From Impatiens glandulifera (lineage: Eukaryota; Streptophyta; Magnoliopsida; Ericales; Balsaminaceae): a stretch of DNA of 64,000 bases. Both the position numbers and the translations under genes were made by a program. The notes beneath the pieces are model-generated. The model did not search any database, was not told the origin of the DNA, and was given only the letters and a program-made list of their open reading frames with translations. This document shows positions 11,203 through 22,600 of the stretch, piece after piece (within the stretch, counting starts at the first letter, position 1; each line of letters starts with the position of its first letter). Where the stretch lies: assembly GCF_907164915.1 (NCBI RefSeq), contig NW_025919501.1, positions 1 through 64,000 of the forward strand. Direction: 5' to 3'.

Positions 11203-11907
11203 GAGTTAGGGTTAGGTTTTGATGTGTTTTATGCCGTTTATATTAATTTATATTGATGTATTTAGGGTTTAGGGTTTGGTTCTGGTTTCGTTTATGTGTG
11301 TAAATGCTTTTAGGGTATATGACGAGTATTGTATCAGTGTTCTTATTCTGCATGCATGCATTTCACGTTTATTCATACATTTCTCGTTTAAGAAATGGCA
11401 TTTTTGTGTTTGTTATGTGCTTGTGAAGAAATGGTATTTAGGGTTAGGGTTTAACTTTTGCTGCTTTACTGCACCTTAATAGAATGCCAATGAGACAGGT
11501 TTCGATGTTATATTAAGAAATTTAGTCAACACGTGCTCCTAATTTGTTGTGCTGAATCAAAAGGCATAAATGATCCACACTGTATGTTCACTTTCTTGGA
11601 CCATATTGCACTTGCTATAGGAAGCAAATATATCTTTCACTTTTACCTTGATTGAATGCATTTCTAAAAGTGGATCAAGTATTAATATGTTTAATTGGAG
11701 GCTGCATCTAGATGAGTGTTCTTATATTGAATACATTGATTGTAAAATCCTTTTTGATGAGTGGATGTCTCGGGAATATATATGTGCATCTATACACTAG
11801 ATGCTATGATTGAACTGGACCAAACTATTTTCTGTCATGATTTCTTCTGTTCCATTTTTGTTGTTGGTCTTACTATTTCATTAATCACATTCTTGCATTT
11901 TCTGCAG

Positions 11908-11978
11908 GTTCTGCTGATAGAACTGTTAAATTTTGGGACCTTGAAACTTTCGAGCTTATTGGTTCTGCTGGTCCTGAG
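11908..11978 (+). pseudogene. Captured exon of katanin p80 (WD40 repeat)
   Basis: Between TTTTCTGCAG and GAG/GTGCAT lies a 71-bp exon-like block reading GSADRTVKFWDLETFELIGS then AGPE, when the first Gly is completed across the splice junction. This is a WD40 blade with the wording of plant katanin p80 regulatory subunits (KTN80), microtubule-severing cofactors. Only this exon and some adjacent non-coding sequence are recognisable, so it is a captured fragment, not a gene. It is in sense orientation to the left TIR promoter and could be spliced into a transcript of the Ulp1-like gene. Confidence 0.72.
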
Positions 11979-12342
11979 GTGCATGTTTTGATATTTTCTT
12001 ACAAATTTACTTTTTGCGCTTATAATTCTGCAAAGCAACACTTTTAAGGCTGCAACTATGTTTGGTTTTACTTTAGCAATTATACTAAGATCATATGATT
12101 CACCTTTAGGCACGGGTTATGGAAAACAGTACTAAAGTGCATTGTTTTCCTGGTTTTGGTACTTGGTGATGTATCACATATCATGGCTTGTTTGGTATTT
12201 GTTGTTGGGATTGCGTTTTTATTTTGGGATAATTTAATGGTGAAATTATACACACCTCAATCACATCTAAATTTTGAGAAATAAATACTTATTTTGTTTT
12301 GCTAATTATCATGGTGATCCCATGTTTTTCCTTGTTTTGTAG

Positions 12343-13383
12343 ATGGAGTCCACTATAATACCCGAGTTTGCTGGTAGGGTATTTTGGAAAACCAATATGG
12401 GAAATATTGCGGCCAAGTTTGCGAAGATGAATCTAACTGAAAGGGTAGAGGAAACCCAATTCAGATTCTTATTCAAAGGGCACCCGTTACTGCGGTTCTC
12501 AGGAACGATTATACACCACATGCTCCTCAGGAAGTCCAGCTCAAATTCTATGGAGATGAAGTTCCTGGTGAATGGAGAAGAGTTGTGCTTCGGGATGAGG
12601 GAGTTTGCATTGGTTACAGATCTCAATTTTGGGAGATTCCCTGCGGATCAAACGATTTTCAATCAGGTTGAAGAATCTCCAACTTTGGTTCTTAAATATT
12701 TTAAAAGTATTCCACTTATTAGAATAGCAGACCTTCATTCAAAATTCCTGTCCTGCTCTGATAGGGAAGATGCATGGAAATTGGGGCTGGTATACCTTGT
12801 TTCCCATTATCTCTTTGCCCTTGACCCGAAGAGGATAATAAATAAGAAACTCTTCAGCATGGTCGATGACATAGACACCTTCCTCAATTTTCCATGGGGA
12901 AAGGTGTCCTTTAGAGCAACCATCAAGGGTTTGACCAAAGACCTTGATCGCTACAGGAAGCTATATCTCCAGAAGAAGAATGCCGCCTCGGGGAAGAAGA
13001 ACAAAGACAAAGACAAAGATGTCGATGTTTCTAATACCGTATATGGGTTCGCACTATCCTTACAAGTGTGGACTTATGAGGTGATCCAAACGTTTGTCCC
13101 CAATCTTGCAATTAAAACGACGCTTCAAACGGAAGAGCTTGTCTGTCCAAGGATAATACAGTACAAATCAAAGAGGAAGAGAACTGCCTCTGATCTTCAC
13201 ACTGCCCTGCAAGGCAAGTTTGTTAAGAAAATGGAATTGTCTGAAGAAGAGAAGATCTTATATGTTGGGGATGACTTTGAAGATATGGGAGGTAATGTTT
13301 ATGATGTCCTTTTTGATCTTGACTGCAGAAAGAGGAAATTTGGAGATATTGACGATGGAGTTCCTCATAAAAAACTGTCATGA
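12343..13383 (+). CDS. DUF1985-type N-terminal part of a transposon Ulp1-like protein
   Basis: A 346-codon frame starts with ATG directly after a TTGTTTTGTAG acceptor. The pattern (FRFLFKGHPLLRFSG, EELCFGMREFALVTDLNFG, FNFPWGKVSF about residues 45-190) resembles DUF1985, a domain found beside Ulp1 proteases in plant MULEs. A basic stretch (KKNAASGKKNKDKDKD) follows, and KSKRKRTASDLHTAL near residue 280 may be a nuclear-localisation signal. The frame stops at 13381 and the continuation (13380 onward) is in another frame with an ATGA overlap. That means either a one-base lesion or two cistrons; I favour a lesion because the next block carries on the same gene plan. DUF1985 function is unknown. 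Confidence 0.65.
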   Translation: MESTIIPEFAGRVFWKTNMGNIAAKFAKMNLTERVEETQFRFLFKGHPLLRFSGTIIHHMLLRKSSSNSMEMKFLVNGEELCFGMREFALVTDLNFGRFPADQTIFNQVEESPTLVLKYFKSIPLIRIADLHSKFLSCSDREDAWKLGLVYLVSHYLFALDPKRIINKKLFSMVDDIDTFLNFPWGKVSFRATIKGLTKDLDRYRKLYLQKKNAASGKKNKDKDKDVDVSNTVYGFALSLQVWTYEVIQTFVPNLAIKTTLQTEELVCPRIIQYKSKRKRTASDLHTALQGKFVKKMELSEEEKILYVGDDFEDMGGNVYDVLFDLDCRKRKFGDIDDGVPHKKLS

Positions 13384-13784
13384 GGAAGAAAAGACAAATT
13401 ACTCCAGCCAAAGCCAAACCTTCCACGAGAAGAACAACCCGCAACCCTACCCCTAGCACTAGCACCAGCACCAGCAGCTCTTATTCTGTCGAGAGCGCCA
13501 CAAGTAGAAAAGACGAAGAATCCTCTCCCCCGACTCCAACAGCAACAACTCCCCAGGATAGATGTAGATTGGATGAACTTTCGAAGGAGCTAAATGAATT
13601 CAAAACTGAAATGAGAGATGAAATAATTCTCATCAAAACTGAAATGAGAAATGAAATAATTCTCATTAAACGGATGTTAAACCAACTACAACAAGACTTT
13701 GGCATATTATCAGCCACACAAGGGGAGAAAAAGAAGGAGAATGATGAAGAAAAGGACGAGGAAGATTTTGAGGTGAACACTGAG
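13380..13784 (+). CDS. Basic/coiled-coil exon of the Ulp1-like gene
   Basis: The frame begins MRKKRQITPAKAKPSTRRTT, passes through a Thr/Ser/Pro-rich stretch, and enters a coiled coil (LDELSKELNEFKTEM). Within the coil the phrase TEMRDEIILIK is tandemly repeated as TEMRNEIILIK. An acidic tail ends at GAG/GTATGA, the first donor of the repeated intron family. Exon end and phase (0) match the downstream cassettes, which supports splicing from here. The true start is unclear. Confidence 0.6.
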
Positions 13785-15201
13785 GTATGAGTTTGAATGA
13801 TGATAAATTTCGTGCATTTGACATTTCTTGCATTTGGTCTAATTAAAGGATTTTTTCTTTTTTGTAGGATGGGAAGGGAGACAATGTTGTGCTGATTTTG
13901 GAGAAAGACAATGTTGGGCTTGTGGAGGAGAATGAAGTTGAGGTATGTATTTCTTGCATTTCTTGCATTTCTCGCATTTGGTGCATTTCTTGCATTTGGT
14001 GCATTTCTTGCATTTGTTGTATTTCTCGCAGTTTTCCTATTTCTTGCATTTGGACTAATTGAAGACTTTTCTGTTTTTTGTAGGATGGACAGGAGGAAGA
14101 CATTGTTGGGCTCCTGGAGAAAGACAATGTTGGGCTTGGGGAGGACAATGAAAATGAAGATCATGATTTGTTGAACGAAAAAATATTGAGGTATGCATTT
14201 CTTGCATTTCTTACATTTGGTGCATTTCTCGCACTTTGCCTATTTCTTGCATTTGGACTAATTGAAGGCTTTTCTGTTTTTTGTAGGATGGGACGTTGTT
14301 GGAGATGTACAATGTTGGGCCTGTGGAGGAGATGACAGATGAAGATGGTGAATTGAATATCGAGGTATGCATTTCTTGCATTTGGTGCATTTCTCGCACT
14401 TTGCCTATTTCTTGCATTTGGACTAATTGAAGGCTTTTCTGTTTTTTGTAGGATGGGCCGTTGTTGGAGATAGACAATGTTGGGACTTTGGAGGAGAAGA
14501 CAGATGAAGATGGTGAATTGAATATCGAGGATGGGCTTTTGTTGGAGATAGACCCTGGGAATGTTGAGGAAGCTATGGAGGAGCAGGTGGAAGAGAAGGT
14601 GGAAGAGAATGTGGAAGAGAAGGTGGAAGAGAAGGTGGAAGAGAAGGTGGAAGATAATGAAGATGAGGTATGCATTTCTTGCATTTGGTGCATTTCTCGC
14701 AGTTTCCCTATTTCTTGCATTTGGACTAATTGAAGACTTTTCTGTTTTTTGTAGGATGAACTTTTGTTGGAGATAGACCCTGGGAATGTTGAGGAGGCTG
14801 ATGTGGTTGATGGGAAATCCGATGGTGGGAATGTTGAGGAAGCTGTGGAGGAGCAGGTGGAAGAGAAGGTGGAAGAGAAGGTGGAAGATAATGAAGATGA
14901 GGTATGCATTTCTTGCATTTGGTGCATTTCTCGCAGTTTGCCTATTTCTTGCATTTGGACTAATTGAAGACTTTTATGTTTTTTGTAGGATGGGCTTTTG
15001 TTGGAGAAAGACCCTGGGAATGTTGAGGAGGCTGATGTGGTTGATGGGAAATCCGGTGTTGGGAATGTTGAGGAAGCTGTGGAGGAGCAGGTGGAAGAGA
15101 AGGTGGAAGATAATGAAGATGAGGTATGCATTTCTTGCATTTCTTGTATTTGGCTTATTTCTCGAGTCGCGGAGGGGCTTAATTCAATGATTTCTTTGTA
15201 G
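13785..15201 (+). repeat. Tandem exon-intron cassette array inside the Ulp1-like gene
   Basis: Seven related introns (13785-13867, 13943-14083, 14191-14286, 14365-14451, 14668-14754, 14902-14988, 15124-15201) alternate with exons 13868-13942, 14084-14190, 14287-14364, 14452-14667, 14755-14901 and 14989-15123. Most introns are 78-96 bp and read GTATGCATTTCTTGCATTTG to TGTTTTTTGTAG. Exons start GATGGG and end GAG, and all but one are multiples of three in phase 0. They encode acidic repeats (DGLLLEIDPGNVEEA, VEEKVEEKVEDNEDE). Exon 14084-14190 is 107 bp and breaks the frame unless skipped. Exon 14452-14667 contains two cassette exons joined at 14529/14530 without an intron. Confidence 0.75.
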
Positions 15202-16320
15202 GTGGACGATGATTTCGTTGTGCAGAGGGGTAGGAAGGTGGTGCAGAGGGGTGGGAATGGGGTGCAGAGGGGTAGGAAGGGGGTGTAGAGGGGTAGGAAG
15301 GGGGTGCAGAGGGGTAGGAAGGTGGTGCAGAAGAAGGTGGACGATCATTTCGTTGTGCAGAAGAAGAAAGAGAAGAAAGAGGACAAGCAGATAGATGAGG
15401 ATGTGTTGGTACTGGAAGATGCATCCCACATCCTATTTAAGAGAAAGAGGACGGCGTCGAAAGCTGTACTTAGTCCCTACATCGTCCCTCGTCCAAGAAA
15501 GAAGACGATTGTTGTCGATCCTATGTCGACTTGTAATGAGCAACTGAGGAAAGAGTTCAAGAAAGAATTTGCGAAAGGGACTAAATTTAAAGACATCCAA
15601 CTCTTTGATGGCACTGGAGACCTTAAGTTCTTCACTACAATTCTGAGGTTAAATAGGTGGCTAACTGATATGGAGATGAATGCCACAATTTGTCTGCTAA
15701 GAGCAAGAGCATTCGCCTACCCTAAGACGTACCCGGCGGATTTCACCATCTTAGATTGCCAGTTTGGCCCTTTGATTACTTCATACTATGACGATTTTGT
15801 TGCTGACTCGGTTGATCCAGAAACACCAGCTGGCCATACTTTCGCTGAAATCATTTACCACTACTACTGGGGTAGAGAAGATAAACATATGCCCAGTTGG
15901 AGCAGTGTTGATGTTATTTACTTCCCCCTCAACCTCAACAACCTACACTGGGTACTGTGTGTTATTCGATTGCAAGAATGGAGAATTGATGTTTATGATT
16001 GCGATCAGACAATTTTAAATGACGACGAATTTGGAAAATACATGAAAGCCATTTGTGAGATGTTGTCGCCCTTCCTTCATATAAAGCAATGTCTGAAGTT
16101 GAAATGGCCAGGTATCCTAACATGAGAAATGAAACTTTTAGATTTCAAAGAATCTCACACCCTGAAGTACCAAAAGAAGAATGGAGTGGGGATTGTGGCA
16201 TTTTTGTATTTAGAGTACCTGACTGCTAAACTTGGTCTAGAAAATTGCATATCAAAGAATATGCAATTATATAGAGAAAAGTGGGCAGTCAGGTTGTACC
16301 ACCAGATTTTAGAGCCATGA
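15202..16320 (+). pseudogene. Ulp1-like (C48) cysteine protease domain, interrupted
   Basis: The frame opens with a Gly/Arg-rich 21-bp minisatellite (VQRGRKG units, 15217-15330) holding an in-frame TAG at 15286. It then passes KKKEKKEDKQ and enters a Ulp1/SENP-type domain. The catalytic His lies in LHWVLCVI (codon 15946) and the Asp in IDVYDCD (codon 15997). After a stop at 16123 the catalytic-Cys motif SGDCGIFVF (Cys codon 16194) is in a different frame, and the C-terminal helix (YLEYLTAKLGLENC to the stop at 16318) is back in the original frame. Two small compensating indels around the active-site Cys explain this. Relatives cleave SUMO-type conjugates; this copy is probably dead. Confidence 0.7.
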
Positions 16321-16334
16321 AGTTGTAAACACTG

Positions 16335-16435
16335 AATATATTTTTGTAACATGTTGTGTAAATACTGAATTATTGTTGTAAGATGTTGTGTAAATATTGA
16401 ATTATTGTTGTAAGATGTTATGTAATACTGAATAT
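16335..16435 (+). repeat. Short tandem repeats in the 3' flank of the Ulp1-like gene
   Basis: About three copies of a 30-38 bp unit around TGTTGTGTAAATACTGAAT and ATTGTTGTAAGATG follow the stop codon. They are likely part of the 3' UTR. Confidence 0.55.
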
Positions 16436-16467
16436 TGTTTATCATCATCATTATAGACATGAGAGTT

Positions 16468-17796
16468 TGTTAGATAAATTCATACCGGTTCAAATAAACC
16501 TAACTTAAACAAACTTCCTATGCAGGAACAAGGAACCGGACCGGATGAACAGAAGAGAACCAACTGAAGAAACCGAACCGGTCAAGTTACCATACCGATC
16601 AAGAGTATTCGGAGCATAACCAAACAAGGAAGGATCGGCCAAAGCTCAAAAACCGGAATCTTCATACAGCCGATCAATCCATAAGGCAATCATAACCGGA
16701 AGAAGTCCGGTTACTTCACTATCAAAAGACATTCGGCCAAGTCAAGTGGCCGACCCGTACAAGAAGACACTTTGGGTATCTGTTGAGAATGATACCAAAG
16801 GAACAGACTGAATACTTCCATATCCATGCAAGTCTGAGGAAAGACTGTAGGCTGCAGAAAACAGTACTACCGGATCCTTCTACTTCGGGATAAGCCAGAA
16901 AGGAAATCTTCAAAGTACAGACAACTGTCCAAGCAGACAGTGCCTACATTAAGTAAAAGACAAACCCAGCAGGTTTGCTTTACAGACCGGCAGGTCTGAA
17001 ACAGGATGCCAGGTCTGAGATTGACCGTCAGGTCTGAAGAGACGACCGGCAGGTCTGAGACACTGAATCACTGCACCTCTGATCAGCCAATCAGATTCAA
17101 GGCAGTGAAATATGACCGTTGGCATATTTCACTTATAAAAGGAGGCAGTTGCAGAAGAGTAAATGCGGGATATTGAGCAGTTACTAAGAATTACTAAGTG
17201 GGACAAACATTGAGACAACAAAAGCTAAGTGCATTTACTACAAGTGATAACAGTGTGGTATTCTAAGAAAGCCTAAGTGCTAAATTCTAAGTGTGTGTGT
17301 TACAATTTCAGTGAGAATTGTAAGAGTGTTATCGAGCAGGAAATAAGTCTCGATCGAATTGTATTTGTATTCCTTAGTGAATATCCTTCTCGCGGTTTCG
17401 AGAGGAAGGGGTGACGTAGGAGTTTTATCTCCGAACATCCATAAAATCTTTTGTGTTATTTACTTTCTGTTGGCTTCACTACATAACCGACTAAACTAAC
17501 CATACCGCTCCAAACCAACTTCATACTGACCATACCGAATATCCAGATAACCGAAACCGACCCACCATTCTTCAAATCTCCATCATCCGAAACCGACTCC
17601 GCCTATCATACACGTGTACCGCTTCAACTTGAAAGCAAACCTCTTCCGCGCTTGAACTTAGTTCAAGGGTTTGTGACAGGTTGTGTAGTATTGAAACCCC
17701 GGTGTTGATCTCTAACAGGATTAATCACCACCCTACGAGTGAGAACCGCTAACCGGTCCAACCCCCGGTCCACCAGCGACGACCTAGATCCTAACA
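16468..17796 (+). repeat. 5' LTR of copy 1
   Basis: The U3 region has four CAGGTCTGA-type repeats at 16984-17061 just upstream of the TATA box TATAAAAG at 17134-17141, so R should begin roughly 30 bp further on. It ends GATCCTAACA directly before the primer-binding site. Confidence 0.92.
16984..17061 (+). promoter_or_regulatory. U3 enhancer-like direct repeats
   Basis: Four imperfect copies of GACCGGCAGGTCTGA lie 75-150 bp upstream of the LTR TATA box. The 3' LTR (29537-29614), the solo LTR (4776-4855) and both copy-2 LTRs carry variant arrays of the same unit, so it is a conserved feature of the family. An enhancer role is inferred from position and reiteration. Confidence 0.55.
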
Positions 17797-17798
17797 AT

Positions 17799-17810
17799 TG
17801 GTATCAGAGC
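17799..17810 (+). other. Primer-binding site, tRNA-iMet
   Basis: TGGTATCAGAGC, two bases after the 5' LTR, is complementary to the 3' end of plant initiator tRNA-Met, the usual primer of plant copia elements. Confidence 0.92.
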
Positions 17811-17835
17811 AGTTAGTTTCAATACTCAAGCAAGC

Positions 17836-19683
17836 ATGTATCAAGATAGGCCTCCAATGCTAGAAGGTGATGACTTTGCCAACTGGAAGGCACGCATGCA
17901 CCTACATCTAGTCACCTTGGATGATGAAATGGAATCCATTCTGACCGAAGGACCGATATTCATTGATAAAGACAGAAAAGAATGGACGGCTGAAGATAGG
18001 AGAAGGAACAATCTGGACAACCATGCAAGAAACCGGATCTCCAACAGCGTGGACAGAAATACATACTGCAAGATCAGAGATTGCAAAACCGCGAAGGAGA
18101 CTTGGAACACGGTCATCCAGATCTTTGAGGGAAATGAAAGAACAAAGGAGAACAAAATAATGGTGGCCACACAGAGGTTTGAAAGCATCAAAATGAAACC
18201 AGGGGAAACTATGAAAGAATACAGTGACAGGTTCACTGGTGTATTAGATGAGTTGGCAAATCTGGGCAAGAAGTACGACAACAAAGAGGTCATTATGAAG
18301 GTCTTGAGATCTCTTCCGAGTGCTTGGGACATAAAGACGATGGTCATGAGAGAATCAAAGAGCCTACGTAAGATGAAACTATACGATGTATTCGAAGATC
18401 TTAAGGCATATGAGTTCGAGATGAATTCCAGAACTGAAGAGGAAGTCTCGGCCTCAACGTCAACCAGAGCACTCATCACATCTACGGAACCGGCTGCACC
18501 TGTTCCTGGCCCTATATCTACACCTGCACCGGTACCGACTCCTGCACCTGCACCGATCAGAACCGCCGAACAGTTTACTGAGGACGCCATGGCAATGCTT
18601 GCACAGAAGTTTGGGAGGTTCATGAAAAGGAGCCAACCAACAAACAACTACTATGGTGACAAATCCAATATAAGATGCTATAACTGTAACTGTATGGGAC
18701 ACTTTAAGTGGGAATGCAGGAAACCAAGGAGAGATACACAGAAACCAGACTACCAAAATAACCGGAACAACTATCAACAAATCGGTGAAGGAAGTGAAGT
18801 ACCGAAAGCACTGATAGCCGATGATGGAGGAAGCCTATGGGCTCACAGTGACAGTGACGATGACCTCACATGTCTCATGGCAAATGAGGAACAGGTATTT
18901 GACTCTCCCTGTGAAGAATTTACTAAAGATGAGTTATATAATGCATTGAATGACATGGTAGAAGAATATAAGAACCTATTGACCATGTTACCTAAGCACC
19001 TCAACATCAAAAACGATCCCATAGTACCTATCCCAGTAGAACCAGAGGTACCCATCATAACCGAACCGGAGGTCATACAATCTGATGATACTCATACCCT
19101 AGAAACCGAATTAGATCCTAAGATCGAACAACCTAGTGAACCGACTAGAGACCTAACCGAGGAAGAGAATGCCAGATTTCAGTATACGATGGCCGCCTAT
19201 AGGAGATCTAGCGATATAGTAAAGAACCTGAATAAAGAATACAGGCATCCACGTTGTAAGAATGGCCTAGGATACACAGAGACCAGATCTAAGAACAGAA
19301 AATCCATATGGAAAGCAAAGCTTACAAAAGGAAACCTTCCCTTTATAAAATTCCTTAAGAGCACCTGTACAGCTGAAGAAGAGGAGACCGCATATTATAG
19401 GGAAGAAAAGACAAAGTATGACTATGTTGGCCCAACCGATTCATGGCTTGACCTTGAGAAAAGGAAAGCAGAAATCCTCAAATATAAGAAAGACTTCCCT
19501 GAACCACGTAGATCAAACTATAGATCATCAAACCAAAGACCATCATCATTTAGGTCATCTGTAGGGAAACCGAAATACACGAGACCGAGTGCCAAAAGGA
19601 CAGTTAAAACCCTAGCAAAGAAAACTGTCCGGTTCATCAAGGTTTGGATACCTAAGGGACTAATCGCATGTGGACCCAAGTAA
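17836..19683 (+). CDS. gag: Gag polyprotein, copy 1
   Basis: An intact 615-residue capsid/nucleocapsid protein. The N-terminal part (residues 1-200: [55 protein letters not shown]) is the copia-type gag domain that assembles the particle. A Pro/Ala-rich linker spans about 216-244. One CCHC zinc knuckle ([14 protein letters not shown], residues 281-294) binds the RNA. A long C-terminal extension of about 300 residues is acidic, then basic, as is common in Sireviruses. The first ATG after the PBS was used. The stop overlaps the start of the pol frame by 14 nt in the +1 frame. Confidence 0.92.
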   Translation: MYQDRPPMLEGDDFANWKARMHLHLVTLDDEMESILTEGPIFIDKDRKEWTAEDRRRNNLDNHARNRISNSVDRNTYCKIRDCKTAKETWNTVIQIFEGNERTKENKIMVATQRFESIKMKPGETMKEYSDRFTGVLDELANLGKKYDNKEVIMKVLRSLPSAWDIKTMVMRESKSLRKMKLYDVFEDLKAYEFEMNSRTEEEVSASTSTRALITSTEPAAPVPGPISTPAPVPTPAPAPIRTAEQFTEDAMAMLAQKFGRFMKRSQPTNNYYGDKSNIRCYNCNCMGHFKWECRKPRRDTQKPDYQNNRNNYQQIGEGSEVPKALIADDGGSLWAHSDSDDDLTCLMANEEQVFDSPCEEFTKDELYNALNDMVEEYKNLLTMLPKHLNIKNDPIVPIPVEPEVPIITEPEVIQSDDTHTLETELDPKIEQPSEPTRDLTEEENARFQYTMAAYRRSSDIVKNLNKEYRHPRCKNGLGYTETRSKNRKSIWKAKLTKGNLPFIKFLKSTCTAEEEETAYYREEKTKYDYVGPTDSWLDLEKRKAEILKYKKDFPEPRRSNYRSSNQRPSSFRSSVGKPKYTRPSAKRTVKTLAKKTVRFIKVWIPKGLIACGPK

Positions 19684-22600
19684 ATGTGGGTACCAAATAG
19701 TTGTAAATATGTACATTTTGCAGGATCCAAAGAAACGGCTAGGAAACTCCGAATGGTTCTTGGACAGCGGTTGCTCCAGGCACATGACCGGAAATAGCAA
19801 TTTAATAATCGACATCAGATCAGTAACCGGTGCTCCAATTACCTTCGGTGACAACTCTAAAGGTAAAACCGTGGGCAAGGGTAAGATTGTCCATGGTAAC
19901 CTAACTATTGACAATGTACTTCTAGTTGAAAACCTACGTTTTAATCTACTTAGCATTAGTCAGATGTGTGATGCCGGATACACAGTAGAATTCCTTAAAC
20001 ATGCATGCTTAGTTAAGAACTCTCAAGGGATAGTACTACTAACCGGAAATAGGATAGGTAACATCTACAAGGTAGACTGGAAAACCAGAGTAGAACATCC
20101 TATATGCATGATAGCTAAGACTGATCAAACCTGGCTATGGCACAAAAGATTAAACCATCTAAACATGAAAACATTAAACTACATTCGTGGTAAGAAACTA
20201 GTTGAAGGCATCCCGGATATAGTATTTAACCAGGATAAGGTTTGTTCAGCATGCCAAATGGGTAAACAAACTAGGTCATCGTTTAAAAGCAAAGGAAACC
20301 TCCAATCCAGCCGATGTCTAGATCTTCTTCACATGGATTTATTTGGACCAATTCAGGTCATAAGCCTAGGAGGTATGCTTTACACCATGGTAGTTATTGA
20401 TGATTACTCTAGATATACATGGGTAATATTCTTACCATCTAAACGTGAAACAGTATCAAACCTAATCAACCTTCTTAAGCGTTTGCAAAATGAAAAATCA
20501 ACTCGTATTAATTGCATTCGAAGCGATAGAGGTACCGAATTTACTAATAGCACATTAACTGCATATCTTGATGAATCCGGCATTAGACACGAGTTGTCTA
20601 GTGCCAGGACTCCTCAACAAAACGGCCTGGCCGAGAGAAGAAACCGGACTCTCAAGGAAGCCGCACGGTCCATGATAGACGACTCCGGCATTGCTCAGAA
20701 ATATTGGGCTGAAGCTATCAACACTGCATGCCATACACAAAACCGGTCCTTGATTAACAGATTTCACAACAAAACACCATATGAGGTTTATTTTAACAGA
20801 GTTCCCAAACTTAAATACCTCAGGATTTTCGGTTGTAAATGTTATATTCATAATAATGGTAAAACCCAACTCACCGCTTTTGATGCAAAGACCGACACCG
20901 ACATTATGCTAGGATACTCGTCGGTAAGTAAAGCATATAGAGTATATAACAATAGAACTGCAACCATGGAGGAAACAATTCACGTTGTTTTCGATGAATC
21001 GGTTGAAAGCAACACTGCTTCATGCTTTGATCTACATAACAGACTGGAAAATAACGATATTCACTCTGATAGCGAAGATGAGACCCCGGTCTTCAGGGGA
21101 TTTGTCCATGACCTAATGGGTAATATTGATACCCAGCCGGATCAAGCTGTTCCACAACAGGAAGCTGACACTTCGGTCCAACCCGAGGAAGCCGGTCGGT
21201 CTGACAATCTCGGTCAGCCTACCGACATGTCTAGTCTTGATCAAATAAACGGTAACTTGGTAGACACCCTTGAACTGAATCTCAGAAGAAACAGTAAGCA
21301 TCCTCCTGAGCAAATTATAGGTGACCCTTCAGAACCTGTTCGAACTAGGAGTCAACTTCTGGAAGGATATTTTAACTCTGCTTTTATATCCCAGATTGAA
21401 CCGAAAAGAATAGATGAAGCATTGTCAGATCCAGATTGGATCTTGGGAATGCAAGAAGAGCTAAACCAGTTCGAGAGTAGTAAAGTCTGGTACTTAGTTC
21501 CCAGACCGAAAGATAAATCGGTCATAGGAACAAGATGGGTATTCAGAAACAAACTCAATGAGGACGGTTTGGTCACAAGGAACAAAGCCAGATTAGTGGC
21601 TCAAGGCTACAAACAGGAAGAAGGCATTGATTTTGAAGAGTCATTTGCTCCTGTAGCCAGGATTGAAGCCATTAGGATTTTTCTTGCCTTTGCTGCTTTC
21701 AAAAATTTCAAAGTTTTTCAAATGGATGTTAAAAGTGCATTTCTGAACGGTGATATACGTGAAGAGGTGTATGTTGAACAACCACCCGGTTTTAAGAACG
21801 CTGCATTTCCAAACCATGTATACCGGCTGAACAAAGCTTTATACGGTCTAAAGCAAGCACCAAGAGCCTGGTATGATACACTAACCGCATTCCTATTAGA
21901 GCATGATTTCACCATCGGTTCAGTGGATAAGACCTTGTTTAAATTTGAAAAGAAGGAACATATCCTACTTGTTCAAATCTATGTAGATGATATTATTTTT
22001 GGTTCCACTGACCCCAAGCTTTGTGACAAATTTTCAAAAATGATGACTGACAAATTTGAAATGAGTATGATGGGAGAATTAAGTTTCTTCCTAGGTCTTC
22101 AGGTTAAGCAACTCAAGGAAGGAACATTCATCAGTCAACCTAAATATACCAAGGAGCTTCTAAAGAAATTCGGTATGGACACCTGCTCCTCGGCGGCCAC
22201 TCCAATGAGTTCATCCATTAAATTGGACAGAGATGATGAAGGGCAATCAGTAGATCAGATTGCATACCGGGGCATGATCGGTTCCCTGCTGTACCTGACA
22301 GCGAGTAGACCGGACATCCTGTTTGCAGTTGGTGTGTGTGGGAGATTCCAAGCAAATCCAAAGCAATCCCATTACACAGCCGCAAAGAGGATACTGAAGT
22401 ATCTAAAGGGCACACCTGATGTCGGTCTGTGGTACCCAAAGGACTCATCGTTCAATCTAACGAGCTACTCAGACGCAGACTATGCAGGCTGCAAGATTGA
22501 CAGAAAGAGCACCAGCGGAACATGTCAGTTCCTTGGTGACCGACTGGTATCATGGCATAGCAAGAAACAGACATCGGTGGCTACATCAACCGCAGAAGCT

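Noticed and set aside
14211..15140. 309-codon minus-strand frame rich in Ser/Thr and MQEMHTSS repeats
   Set aside because: It is the antisense of the exon-intron cassette array; the plus strand has consistent splice sites and phases.
15179..15429. Overlapping minus-strand Pro-rich frames
   Set aside because: Antisense of the 21-bp coding minisatellite in the Ulp1-like gene.
17841..18647. 268-codon minus-strand frame
   Set aside because: Shadow of gag; the plus frame has the gag domain and CCHC knuckle.
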